From Capillidium heterosporum (Eukaryota > Entomophthoromycota > Entomophthoromycetes > Entomophthorales > Capillidiaceae), in assembly GCA_016630905.1 (NCBI GenBank), contig WBMQ01000002.1:2542001-2606000 (forward strand): DNA of 64,000 nt, given 5' to 3'. The position numbers were made by a program, and so were the translations under genes. Shown piece by piece: positions 22,752 through 34,059 of this stretch. Each line of letters opens with the position of its first letter. Within the stretch, counting starts at the first letter, position 1. Below the pieces are notes generated by a model. The model made no database searches and was not told the origin of the DNA. It worked only from the letters and a program-made list of their open reading frames with translations.

Positions 22752-23956
22752 TTAATAGATTTTTGTCCCATTAACTTTCTCCCAAGCCGATAGCTTTTGA
22801 CCTTCAGATCGAACATGTAAGTTTTCATGTGATTCTAATTCGACTATTATGTTAAACATATTTTTGTAAGATGGTACCTCCAACAACTGCAGCTCCTCCT
22901 TGATGCGCGTAAAGAATCCTTCTTTTTAGGCCTTTAAGAACATCTTTCAAAGCCAAATGTAAAGTGGGATCCAAAAAGAATGCTATACAGTTAAACGTGC
23001 CAATGGCCTCTAAAAACATTAATAAAAGTTTCAAGTGATACTTGTACCAAATCCGACAGCAGCCCAGAAAATAATGTTATAGTTGGGGATTCCCAGATAC
23101 TGTCAAAATATTGTGGACTATGGATCCGGATAAGCATACTATACAAAATATTGGATAAAGGGATCTGCATATAGTTAATAATTATTGGATACAATAATCC
23201 TTACATCCTAAAAATGAGCTTCCGCAAAAACTTCTTGAGCTCAGCGCGTTTCATCTCCGATTGAGTTGCTGGTAAGCCACCGCTGTTTTCCAAGGCTCTT
23301 ATACCGACATTGAGCCTAACAGCTACTAGCACTGATACAATCAAGCAACAAAAAACAGTAATCATCATCGGTACGGCAACCAATAAAAAGTTTAACAGCT
23401 TGGCATTCGGATTCTCACTTTTGAAACCGCATACTCCAGTGAAGTCGGTACCATAAAGGTTCAAAGCTAGATTGTGCTAAGTACTAGTCAAATGTAAATA
23501 TACCTAAAGGTGGGGTACAGGTGATGAGACCAATTATAGGCGGTAGCATCCAGTAATAAACCTCCCATCTAGAATTAAAAGGCTTCTTCATGATGAAGAC
23601 TAGATAAAGATTCGCGACGATGGCAATATTTAAATAGCAATAAACCTGTAACCCAAAGGCCCTCCAGAACCCTACCAAGGTGCAGATTGCCGGTGGTGGA
23701 TCTGATTGCACAAATAATGAAATCAGGTGGTTCACTACATCAACAAGAGCTACTCCAGTTTGGAGGCGTAGGCTAAGTCGATTAACTAATTTTTTATTAA
23801 AGTAAACTACAAGGTTTTAAGTTATGATTGTAACAGAGAATATTTACATAAGGTGGACATGAGAGTTACCGAGAAGGTTGCTAGGCAAAGACTGATAATT
23901 TGAACTTTTGGAGCCACTTCCCGGAGTAGCTGCAAAGTTGGGGGTAGTTCAGACAT
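22752..23956 (-). CDS. Seven-TM receptor-like protein, copy B (one frame break)
   Basis: Exons on the reverse strand: 23956-23848, 23806-23504, 23466-23205, 23164-23048, 23009-22878, 22843-22752. Introns are 34-41 nt at the same positions and phases as copy A. Exon 4 is 117 nt where the intact copies have 116; the extra base appears to be in the run of four G (plus strand) at about 23085-23088. Without it the gene would encode 337 aa. Motifs are as in copy A: LVNRLSLRLQTGVALVDV, FWRAFGLQVYCYLN, LYGTDFTGVCGF, LIFRI then SLYPIFCIVCLSGS, and EAIGTFNCIAFFLDPT at the end of TM7. The tail ends WEKVNGTKIY. It is either a very young pseudogene or an assembly homopolymer error. Its 3' end faces channel 2. 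Confidence 0.8.
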
Positions 23957-24026
23957 TTGGACGCTTTTTACTTTTTAATAATGTATTGAATTTTTATGGG
24001 ATTCGGACTCTGACTATTACGGTAGT

Positions 24027-24035
24027 TTATATACT
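24027..24035 (-). promoter_or_regulatory. TATA box of receptor B
   Basis: Reads GTATATAAA on the reverse strand, about 71 bp before the start codon. The same GTATATAAA occurs before receptor C at a similar distance, so a shared core promoter is likely. Confidence 0.5.
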
Positions 24036-25391
24036 CCAGAACTACCACTAAGTATAGGTGGTATTGAAAATATTTTTATTTCCAAGGCAAATTAATGGGT
24101 AAATTTTGGTACCCGCACATCCATAAAACGTCGTATACGTTCAAGTTCTAGCTCTAGAGTATAATAGAATTCTACAACCTTCTAATTATATAAAAATAGT
24201 TTACACTAAAAATTCTTAATAGATATTTGAGAATATAATAGTTATACATGTTAGTTGTTTCTAAAACTGTTCTACTTATTACTACCTCTCCATTTCAATC
24301 TATATTAGCCCTAACTTGGCTGTGTTGGAATCATTAGTTTTTGGTAGCTTTATTAGAGGTATGAGTAAATGACAATTCTTACTATATATAGATTTAGTTG
24401 GATAAAACTTGAACTGAAGCTGTCATTATCAATATACCCATGTATGGGTGGATATGAATGCGCATATATTTTCTCGGTAATTTCAAGAGATTTAGCTATA
24501 GACGATGAAACTAATATTTTTTGGTTCTTGGTGGAAATCGGGACCAAAGGGTTTCATTCCAAGGAAAATTAGACCGATCACATTTTAAGGTATTGAAACT
24601 GATGATATAGTTGATACCGTAAAGCCATAATAGAATTGTTTTCATTGATATCCACATAAAGCAGCATTAAGATCAATAGGCATACAAGCTTTCTAATACC
24701 AATAGGTTGTCATTACCAGCTGGTTATCTATCAAATAGTTTAATAGATGTACTGTCTCTATAGATACTGGCATTCGATAATATTTCTAACACCACTTGGA
24801 ATCTAATTTTCTATGCTATAGATGATTCATATAGATCGGAAAAATCCAGATGTTATTATCGGTGTGTAAACTTTGGTAATGAGTTCATCTGAAAAGCTTA
24901 TAAATTAAAATTTATATATTGGTTCTAAGGTTTTTAGGTACCCTAAACCAGATCTAGAAATCTATGCAATTTTCATAAGATCCTATATCTAAGTAAGCTA
25001 TTATTAATTTAATTTGATATACTAGCAAGAAAATTAAATGGCTGTCGGTATAGTTTATAGATAGATATTAGTTTTGGAATTGCTTTGTTACTTGAAATTA
25101 ATATGAAGCGATATAAATGATAAGCCCAAAATTGAGCCAACTTTAGTAGAAAGAGCCTACTAGATTTGGTTCATAATTCCTTACTTTGGCTTCAAATTTG
25201 TGGTTTATATAAAAGTGAAACCTAATGAAATTGCAAATTTATCTATAAAAATGAGCAACCTTAATCAACATACTATAGAATACATTTAAAAATGGGAGAT
25301 AAACAAATGAGTATATCAAAACACTGCGTTGTATAATATACTAGCTTAGCTAGCCAATCATTTATTGAAATTTTAAAAAATATACATCCAA
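24036..25391. other. Intergenic between receptors B and C
   Basis: About 1.4 kb, AT-rich. Two overlapping 64-67 codon frames at 24353-24572 on opposite strands look like chance. No gene called. Confidence 0.5.
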
Positions 25392-26610
25392 CTACAGTAA
25401 CTTGGTACCGTCGACCAAAGCTTCATGAGTCAAGTTGGGGTCTTTGTGATCAGACTTGCTGATCTCACCAATTTCAACTAAAAATAAAATCTATTAGAAC
25501 AATATCTACATGAAATAGACTTACTATCGTAGTTTTGAATTTCCATTTGTTGGACACCGTGGTGAACCCACTTTCTATATAGCGATCTGAAAGCTAACTG
25601 GAAGGTAGGATCCAGTAGGAGGGCGATAAAGTTGAAGATGCCCAACGATTCTATGGCTAAAGTTAGTTTCCAAGATGGAAAATAAAAGCTACCAGCTGAG
25701 ACAGAGGCCCAGAAAATGAGGGGGATAAGGTTATATCCGAACATGGCAAAAATGTTGTGAACGATGGAACCGGTCAAACAAATAATACAGAAGATGGGAT
25801 ACAAAGAGCTAAGGGCGTAATCAGTAAGGAATTCCATTTTGAAAAAACCTACATTCTAAAAATCAACTTCTTGATAAACTTCTGCTGTTTGGAGTCGGTA
25901 CTAGTGGCATTTCCGTTGGTAGAGTAGAATGTGGAGGCGACTGAATCCAAGTTGCGGTACAACTTGGTAATTACCAATACGGCAATTATGAGACAGTATA
26001 CTTCCGTAACCAACATAGGCAAAGCAATGAGACCGAAACTCAAATACTTGCTGTCGTTATTCTCCTCCTTGAACCCACAAAGACCAGTCATGTTTTTACC
26101 GTAGAGACCAAGTGCTACAGCCAAAAGTTAGTATCCTGCTTTAAGATAGGTCAAGTACCGTAAGGCGGTATACTGCATATAAGACTAACTATTACAGGGA
26201 CCACCCAGTAAAAGATCTCCCACCTGGATCTAAACGACTTGTTCTTCAAGAAGACTAATTGCAAGTTCAAAGCAATGGCGATATTCAAGAAGCAATACAT
26301 CTGCTTGCCAAAGACACGCCAGAATCCAATAAAATTGCAGGTAGAACCTTGAGGAGTAGTAGCCACAAATACCGAAACTAGATGGTTGGTGACATCAACC
26401 AAGGCGATTCCAGCTTGTAGGCGTAAACTGATACGGTTGACTAGGTTGCGTCTATAAATGACTTGAAAGAGGTTAATAATGGTAATTGGATTTGAGCTTA
26501 CATAGGATACCCATCAACAGGACGGAGATGGAAGCTAGGACGAGCGAGATAAGCTTGACAACTAGGGATACCTCTTGGATAATCTTCATTGCCGCGGGTA
26601 CCGAAAGCAT
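25392..26610 (-). CDS. Seven-TM receptor-like protein, copy C (intact)
   Basis: Reverse-strand exons: 26610-26502, 26461-26159, 26114-25853, 25808-25693, 25650-25525, 25477-25392; they join to 334 codons (333 aa). Exon lengths 303, 262 and 116 are identical to copy A. The N-terminus is MLSVPAAMKIIQEV; the TM3 motif is FWRVFGKQMYCFLNIAIALN with the Cys pair in STCNF and GLCGF; TM7 ends ESLGIFNFIALLLDPTFQ. Intron 4 (25651-25692, 42 nt) is divisible by three and has no in-frame stop, so retaining it would add 14 residues inside TM7; copies A and B cannot do this. It diverges head to head from copy D, which shares its N-terminus almost exactly. Confidence 0.87.
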
Positions 26611-26686
26611 CTTTGTTAAAATTGTAGTGAAATTGTAGTTGCCAAAATTTTAATTAAAATCCCAACTTTGAGAGTCGAGCCAAAGG

Positions 26687-26695
26687 TTTATATAC
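26687..26695 (-). promoter_or_regulatory. TATA box of receptor C
   Basis: Reads GTATATAAA on the reverse strand, about 77 bp before the start codon, matching the element before receptor B. Confidence 0.5.
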
Positions 26696-28819
26696 TTTTC
26701 CAAATCCCTTTCGAAAAGTTGTAATTCCAGTATCTTTGATAAAGCTTGTTATACTTATTTATCGAAAGTTTATAGAGTTGCATGTGTCCTTTACAAAATA
26801 AAAAGATTAGTTTATTCCAAAACTCATCTAACTTGAATGGGAATGCTTTATCCGAATGTTCGGTTGGGAACAGGTACCGAAACTTTAACCTTGATAAAAA
26901 AGAAGGTGCTAATGGAGTATATTGGAGCATGAAGAACCATATTCACAAGTTAGTATAGATAGATAGCTGAGTTTCAGTTGTCGATTTGAGGCCAATTACA
27001 TGGAAACATCGATTACATGTTATAGTGAAGGATGAGCAAAGATGGTTGTCCCAAAAATCTAAAAATAAGTAGGTAATTTAACCTACATGCAAGCAACATT
27101 TCCTACATTTTAAGGCAAGGGCTTTAGGTTCGGAATCATAGATGAAAACTTGTAATGTAGTGTAGGGAAAATCCCTTTGAGTATAAAGGAGTCAAAATGA
27201 AATGTGTTAATAATATATACAGGTATCAGCAAAATACATTTTGATCTATATAGTGGGCCAGCAGCCTCTTGTATCGCACCCACAAGTTCACATGTATAAT
27301 TTCGATGTTGGTGGCATCAAAAATACATAAGCTCATTAGATTTGAAATTGATTTGAGAGTAAAGGATACATTGTCTTAGAAGGTTGGTAACGTATGCTGA
27401 TATATTAAGAGATGGGTAGAACAGGATGGAACTTTCAACATCTCAGTTCGCTCAAAAGACCAATACTTGCATAGGTCGATCAATATGGTGGAGCTTATAG
27501 GAGGCGTATGCTTCCGCAAAACATTTTAATTTGTTCTAAATACCTGTCGGAATTGGGATTGTAGGAAAAGAATATCCTTTGGATTCTAAATCTTACATAC
27601 GTCTTATACGATTTCTTCCCCTTACCTTATAAATGTGCTTGTATTTAAAGTTTCAGTACTGGTATACATCTACATACTGCCCGAAACATTGCTGTAAAAG
27701 TTTTTGAATCCTATTCTCCCTTTTCCTTTACTTCCTTTAGTCTCATTCCTTTTCAAATATCAAAAAGCAGCATTTTACGACTGTTTCATACATTGAGAAA
27801 GTGGATATCCATATCGAGGCTAAAAACCTAGACTAAATAGTTCCTTCCAAGAAATGGTGTTTAAAATCCAAATAACCTAATCCTCGCCCCAAACACCTAT
27901 AGCTATACAAAAATAGTCTAAGATTTAGTTCTAGCTGCAAAACTTTACATATCAAATTTCACCTAATACCGAGAAGTGTTCTTTTAGAATAGCACCTTTT
28001 ACTAACCAAAGTCGAAACAAGTTATCGGCATAGATGAATAAGTTAAATCTCTACCCTAAATGCCAAATATATTTTGAATGAATAAGAACTTTTACTTTAT
28101 CTTCGTGAATACCGAGGAGATACTTCGAATTTGGTTAAATTAAATTGTTACGTACCGGGAATATGTAAATATTTGTTCTTTATCTTCTTTCAGTTCTATA
28201 ACTACAAGTACTTGCATATAGTTTTGAAAAGGTGTTCTACATAGCTTTTTGAAATGTAAGGTTCCAGCAATACCTATTGTAAGTATATGTTCAATACAGA
28301 TAGAGGTGTTTCATATTCGTAGATATATCCTTAATGGAGGTTACTTTCCCTTTCTCTTTCCCTTTTCCTTCTCTCCTCGAACATCAGATGTTGAGTTCAT
28401 AGTCTACCCTCCAAACTCCAAATTTCTAAAAATAAAATTGAAAAGCCAATGCTACCAACATAAAAATATTTGATCCTATTACATTTGGCAGTACCTCTAT
28501 AATTTATCTATCAAAGGGCTTCACATATACCGGTTTAAAGAATAGCATGTACGTCGATAGCTACCAATTTAGTACCATCTTGACACTCCTGCAATAGATT
28601 GAAACACGATACTTTGAAGTCGAATCTGATTTAGACCAAAAGTTCTATACCTCTTGACTAATAGATGAGATTTACCTACCTAAGTTATATCGTTCTATCG
28701 AACTGAACTCAATTATACTGAAAAATGTATTTAAGGTAGAGCAAGTACCTTCCCAAAACTACAAATTCCCTACCCATCGAAAACTCAACTAACCTAAAAA
28801 CCAACATAATATTTCCAAA
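26696..28819. other. Long divergent intergenic region, axis of the inverted arrangement
   Basis: About 2.1 kb between receptors C (reverse) and D (forward), near the centre of the mirrored channel-receptor arrangement. No gene seen. A pyrimidine-rich tract (TTTCCCTTTCTCTTTCCC and on) occurs at about 28345-28379. Confidence 0.5.
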
Positions 28820-30033
28820 ATGCTTTCGGTACCTGCGGCAATGAAGATCATCCAGCAGGTCTCCTTAATCGTCAAGCTTATATCGCTCGCTTTAGCTTCC
28901 TTCTCGGTTTTACTTTTGGCCGCACTATGTAACTTTCCTTAAAATGTATCCCTAATCAGTTTAGTTTTCTACAAGCGAAGTTTAGTGAACCGCATTACTT
29001 TACGCCTGCAAGCCGGAGTTGCTTTGATCGATGTCACCAATCATCTAGTTTCGGTATTTGTGGCTACTACTCCTCAAGGCTCCACCTGCAACTTTATTGG
29101 ATTCTGGCGTGTCTTTGGCAAACAAATGTACTGCTTCTTGAACATCTCCATCGCTTTAAACTTGCACTTGGTCTTCTTAAAGAACAAGTCGTTTAGACCC
29201 AAGTGGGAGATTTTCTACTGGGCAGTACCTGTAATTATAAGTCTCATCTGTAGTTTACCACCTTACTGGTAAGTTAAACTAAAAAAGATTACTCAACTAA
29301 CTTCCTTTAGTCCTTGGTTTGTATGGCAAGAACACAACTGGCCTCTGTGGTTTCAAGGAGGAGAACGACAATAGCAAATATTTAAGCTTCGGGCTAATTG
29401 CCCTACCTATGTTGGTTACTGTTGTATATTGCCTGATTCTGTCCATCCTCGTTATCTACAAGTTAAAATGCAACATCAAAACCATTGAGGCTAACGCCCA
29501 TAAACCAACTGGCAAGGTTGGTAGACCGGGTCGAGCTCAAAAACTTTTTGGAGAAATTGATCTTTAGAGTGTAAATAGTTGAGGTTAGTTGCTAGTACTA
29601 ATTTTTGGATAGGTCGCTATACCCTATCTTTTGTATAGTCTGTCTGACTGGCTCCATCGTCCACAACATTTTTGCCATGTTCGGATATAACCTTATTCCT
29701 TTAATATTTTGGGCTTCAGTTTCGGCAGGTATACCTTGGTATCAACCCAAAATGCTAATATTTATAGAATCATTGGGAACCTTCAACTTCATCGCTTTCC
29801 TTATTGATCCTACCTTTCAGCTGGCTTTAAAGGAGGTCTATAAGGATTTAAAATCCACTTTCGGCAGGAAACCTCAGCAGCATACTGAGCTGTATGATGG
29901 TAATCTTGTTGTGAAAAGGATGTTAACTAATTTTTTTCTAGTCGAGCTGGAGTCGGACGCCAGTACTAAGGACATCATCCACGTCGAACCAATCTCTGTA
30001 AGTGAAATGATCGATGAGACCAAGGGCTACTAA
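28820..30033 (+). CDS. Seven-TM receptor-like protein, copy D (two frame breaks)
   Basis: Exons 28820-28928, 28965-29268, 29311-29570, 29613-29728, 29768-29899, 29942-30033. The intron positions match copies A-C, the last two exon lengths (132, 92) equal those of copy B, and the N-terminus MLSVPAAMKIIQQV equals copy C. Exon 2 has 304 nt instead of 303, with an extra T at about 29267 at the splice donor. Exon 3 needs one more single-base correction at about 29529-29532 (CCGGG) to reach the expected VELKNFLEKLIFR end. All TM segments, the Cys pair (STCNF, GLCGF) and the TM7 motif ESLGTFNFIAFLIDPTFQ are otherwise intact. Intron 4 (29729-29767, 39 nt) is a stop-free multiple of three. It is a recent pseudogene or an assembly-error victim, and it converges on channel 3. 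Confidence 0.78.
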
Positions 30034-30188
30034 TCGGACAATCTACTACCTGGTGTATCAGTCAAAACCTCTAATAAAATTATCTTAATTTGAAAATATG
30101 ATTTTAATGTATATAAAGAGTGCAATCCTGTATTTATTAGGGTATTAAGCTATATACATAATAAGGTCGTTACAGAATCGATATCTAG

Positions 30189-32790
30189 TTATGAGTTCTC
30201 AGGCATACTAAACTTAGATAGCTTGATCTTGCCTTCTGAGTTGACAGTAGCCCCATTGTCGGTGATGGAAGCCAAGCGAACTTTACTAAAAGTGCTCGCT
30301 TCAGCTTGGCGGACATCCTGGCAGTACTGGCGCGTAATGTCGTTAAGTTTTTTAATCTCTTGATCGTAAATACCCAAATTGTCGCGAGGCACCCAGAGTT
30401 TAGGTTGAGGGTTGACTAAAGCGGGGTGCGAGAATATCTGATCCATGGAGCGGGTGTCAGGCAGTTCAGCTGGTAGGTCTATCATCTCGCCCGATTCGGG
30501 GTCGTACATCTGCAGGTGCTCCTTGGTCGTATAATCTTGGGGTTCAGGCATCTTCATGGAAGTTGATGGATTTATAGGGGTGATTTCAGCTTGGGCCGAG
30601 CTCAGCAAACTCATTTGGATCTCTGAACTTTCGTCGATCTCGTGGGAGTGTATACCTCTGACTACTTTGCGGACAGGGAGGTAGAGGACCAACTTCTCGT
30701 ATTTACTAGCCAACATACTATGGGAAGTAATAGTTAGGATGAAAGTAACTAGGGAAACTATTAGCTTGGCCCACGCTTGCTGGGATAGCGTGATGCCGAT
30801 GAAGATGATATGGAGTAGGTAGACACCGACAAAGATTTGCGAAACTGCTCGCATGAAGAACATCCCGGTTGACTGATTCTTCTCAGTTTGGTAAACGTAT
30901 AGTACCTGATAACGGTATACGATGTAAAATAGTAAAAAGTACAGTGTGATGAAGATGTTGGATAAGGGCGCAATGATGGCGTAGACGATACCGATAGCAA
31001 AGACCAAAGTATGCTCAGGCCAAAGGATCCCCCATTTGACGTCGGACATGGCAATGACATCCAATTTCTTCCTGGGGCTAGTGGTGAATAACCATACCAT
31101 CAGCCGACGCTTCACTAGATTGGTGGCCTGTAAAATCTCCTGTGACGAGCCCATAAGTGACTTCAGCAGTACAAGATTGATGAAGATGGACGAGGCAGTA
31201 GGGAGTGTGGAGCCGATAGTTATGAAGAGATATTTAAAGTCATCTTTTATCTTTTCTAGTTGGCCCATAAGATCGGTAATTGAAGAGCCCAATGTAGACG
31301 CCAACAGCACTGTGAATATCAAGAACCAAAAGTACTTGGACATGACCGATAGCTGGACATCACCAAGTCTCGGGTAGCCTTGGAACTTGGAAAGGAGGGT
31401 GAAGATGACAGGTACGAGGGAGGTTAGGATCGACAGTAGGACAACTGGCAGCATACCTTGGATCAGCGAGGTCAGGAAGGGGCTCCATTTCAAAAAGTCG
31501 CTCAAAGCTTTACCCACGTCGGGGAAGCCTTTTTCATTGAAGAAGGCCACCAGCTTCTCGATTTTGGATATCGAATGATACAAAGGCAACCGGTACGAAC
31601 CACAGGATGGCCATTGCGGTGGCAATGGTGGTGCCGATAAAGCCGCGCACCATTAGCTCGGTGGGTGAGAAGTTCAGGTTGCTCCATATAACCTCGTCGG
31701 GATCGGTCTCTGTATAGCGTGGAGTCATGTGTAGGGCGTGGTTGCTAATCAATGTCTGTGCAGCTATGTGGGCTCCGATCTGGGTGTTGAAAAGGATAAA
31801 CGCTGATTCTTGGGTCTCCATGTTATCACGGCGCTCCCGTATGCCCATTATCTTTGCATTCAGCTCGAGGATTTGGCGGTGATAGTAGTCTATCGAGTCG
31901 ACCCTTCTCTCCAACGAATCCTAAGCGGTGGGTGGGTCTGGCTGACAGCGGGTTGGATGGATCGAATGGCTGGCTACCACCCTGTTTGTTGTACACCTTG
32001 ACGTTGCTAACGATAAAGTTGGTTAAAGCCTGCTCTAGCTTGTAGTGTAAATCGTCACGCTTTTGAACCAGGTCGGAGAGGTTTCCGACATTGACGTTGA
32101 CGGAGACATACTTGACGCCGCCTGGGAATATATCGAACAGCTCCTTAAGCGTCTCGGTGTGGTTCAAGCTGTTTGGAATCGAAGCGATAAGCAGAGTTCG
32201 GGCCCGTGCCGTAGTGCTATGTTCGGGGTCGAGTAGACAGTCTTGCTTCAGTTCAGCATATTCGATAACTGATTTGTATAGAGAAGTGACAACTATACCA
32301 GTCAGCAACACCATAAAGACGATATGTGCCCAGACCCAATTGAGCTTTTCCTCTTCGATATTACCCATAGTCAAAGCATCTAAACCTTGCTTCTTACCAC
32401 CCAGCACATTCAATGGCAATAAAACGATTAAAGTAAGTACAGTAAATCCGGCAAAGAGCATCAGACTCTGCTTCAAGAACTTTATAAACATAAATGCGTC
32501 CAAGCCGGCCACCTTGAGTAAAGTTTCATCGGGGGTACGGACCGTAGTCAAGATCCATCCAAATAAGCCTTCAGGAGGGTTCAACGGACGCTTTCTAAAA
32601 ATAATTAATAAAGAACAAGCTATTGAATTTACCCTTCCGAAACCATGTAAGTCTTTGGTAAGTAGATGTTCTTCTCCCTCGAGCGTAATAAACTGAAGGC
32701 CAAGAATATGCCTAAACCAATAGCTAAATTGATGCCCAAAGTCGTACCAAACGCATTGAACGAATTATCGAGCGGTGCATCTTCTGCCAT
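30189..32790 (-). CDS. CSC1/OSCA-type stress-gated channel, copy 3 (two frame breaks)
   Basis: Exon 1 32790-32633 (MAEDAPLDNSFNAFGTTLG and TM1), a 38-nt intron, then exon 2 32594-30189. Two single-base insertions relative to channel 1 split exon 2 into three frames: one near 31905 (GAGAGAAGGG versus GAGAGAGGG) just before VDSIDYYHRQ, and one near 31576 (TATCATTCG versus TATCTTCG) just before ISKIEKLVAFF. Removing both would restore an 853-aa protein, exactly the length of channel 1. All DUF221 blocks are present; the C-terminal third (from DVIAMSDVKWGILWPEH to LSKFSMPENS) is diverged from channel 1 and shares several variants with channel 2. Both breaks lie within the tract that is nearly identical to channel 1. 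Functional status is undecided between fresh pseudogene and assembly artefact. Confidence 0.82.
31063..32334 (-). repeat. Near-identical tract shared with channel 1 (inverted)
   Basis: Reverse-complement partner of 16700-17969. The only differences seen by eye are one T-to-G substitution and the two single-base insertions near 31905 and 31576. Confidence 0.85.
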
Positions 32791-34059
32791 TATTCAAAGT
32801 TGTATCTCTTGTTGTCTGTAGTTGCTGTTGTTCGTTTATTTCTTGTTGAAAACAATCCTCTTAAAAGTTGAGTAAACTCCGTCTTGATAAAAAGTTTGAT
32901 GGTAAATGATCTGGATAGCTTGAGTAATTACTTCATTCTGCATTGCCTATTTTACGGGTTTGGGGCATAATTAGGATATCATTGCGTTTTAAACTGCTGT
33001 TTATAGCTCTTTATCAAGCTTATTATAGCTATCGACCCTCGATCACAACCCCATTATCCATAATGATGGGATGGTATGGTGTATAATTGGCTTTAATGGA
33101 AGCTAAAACTGGAAACTACATTTTGTAGTGTTGTGGAATATATTTGATGGCTTTGGGTTGGGCTTCAGATTTTGGTAGAGGATAACCGTCAACTAAATTG
33201 AAGATCCACTGATCGGATTACTTGAAGGAGGTTAAATTGTAGTTTAGCATTAATACCAAATTGATGTGAGTAACAAAGTGACAAAATAAGGCGGATTAAT
33301 TAAATCGAATAATGGCATATGTTGGCAGTAATGTTGAGTCGAAACTTGAGCTTTACTATCCTGCAACAGAATTGGCAAAGCATACATGTTTACTATTATA
33401 GATATAGTTAACGGAAAGTATGCAATAAATCATATGCAAATTTTATTATTTATGTAAATCTCATAAATGTTGAGAATTCCATCAAGCTTGTTTGAAGTCT
33501 GATAAAATCTGAGTCTATAATATTGCTCTGAGTTTGTTAGACATACTATGCAAAATTTTATATGGAGGTTCATAATAATAGTGCACAAATTATTTGGAAT
33601 ATTTCGAATGTATTTTATATAGCTATCTAAAAAGTTTGCACCAGGAACAAAAATAGAGTGTATTTCAATTAAAACATTTACTTTCAGTATACTAATTTGG
33701 GACCTCAAAAACTTCTTATTCATCAATATAAGTTAAAATAAATAAGCTCATGAGATTAACTAGACTTTAAATATGGCCAACTCAACCCTAAACCTTATAC
33801 CTAAAGTACTGCAAACTCTTAAAAGTCAATTGGACGGTACTTTCCATCAAGCCAGCTACAAAAGCACTTATTCCAAAATTTCAACTCTATATACTCTTCC
33901 TCAGCTTAGGTGGAGTATAAATCTACCTACTGATATTGAAGAAAAATAAAAGATTTACTATTGTTTATTCCAATAAGTAAAATTATATAAGGCTACTAAG
34001 CTCTAAAAAACAAAATTCTTTAAACTTCAATCTGGCCAAAAATACTTCAACTATCTTCG
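32791..34059. other. Intergenic between channel 3 and receptor relic E
   Basis: About 1.3 kb, AT-rich. A reverse 98-codon open stretch at 33430-33726 starts at an ATG but has no recognisable content; I judge it chance. Confidence 0.45.

Noticed and set aside
31810-32696. Forward frames opposite channel 3, up to 201 codons
   Set aside because: Antisense shadows; near-identical shadow frames occur opposite channel 1 because the DNA is nearly identical.
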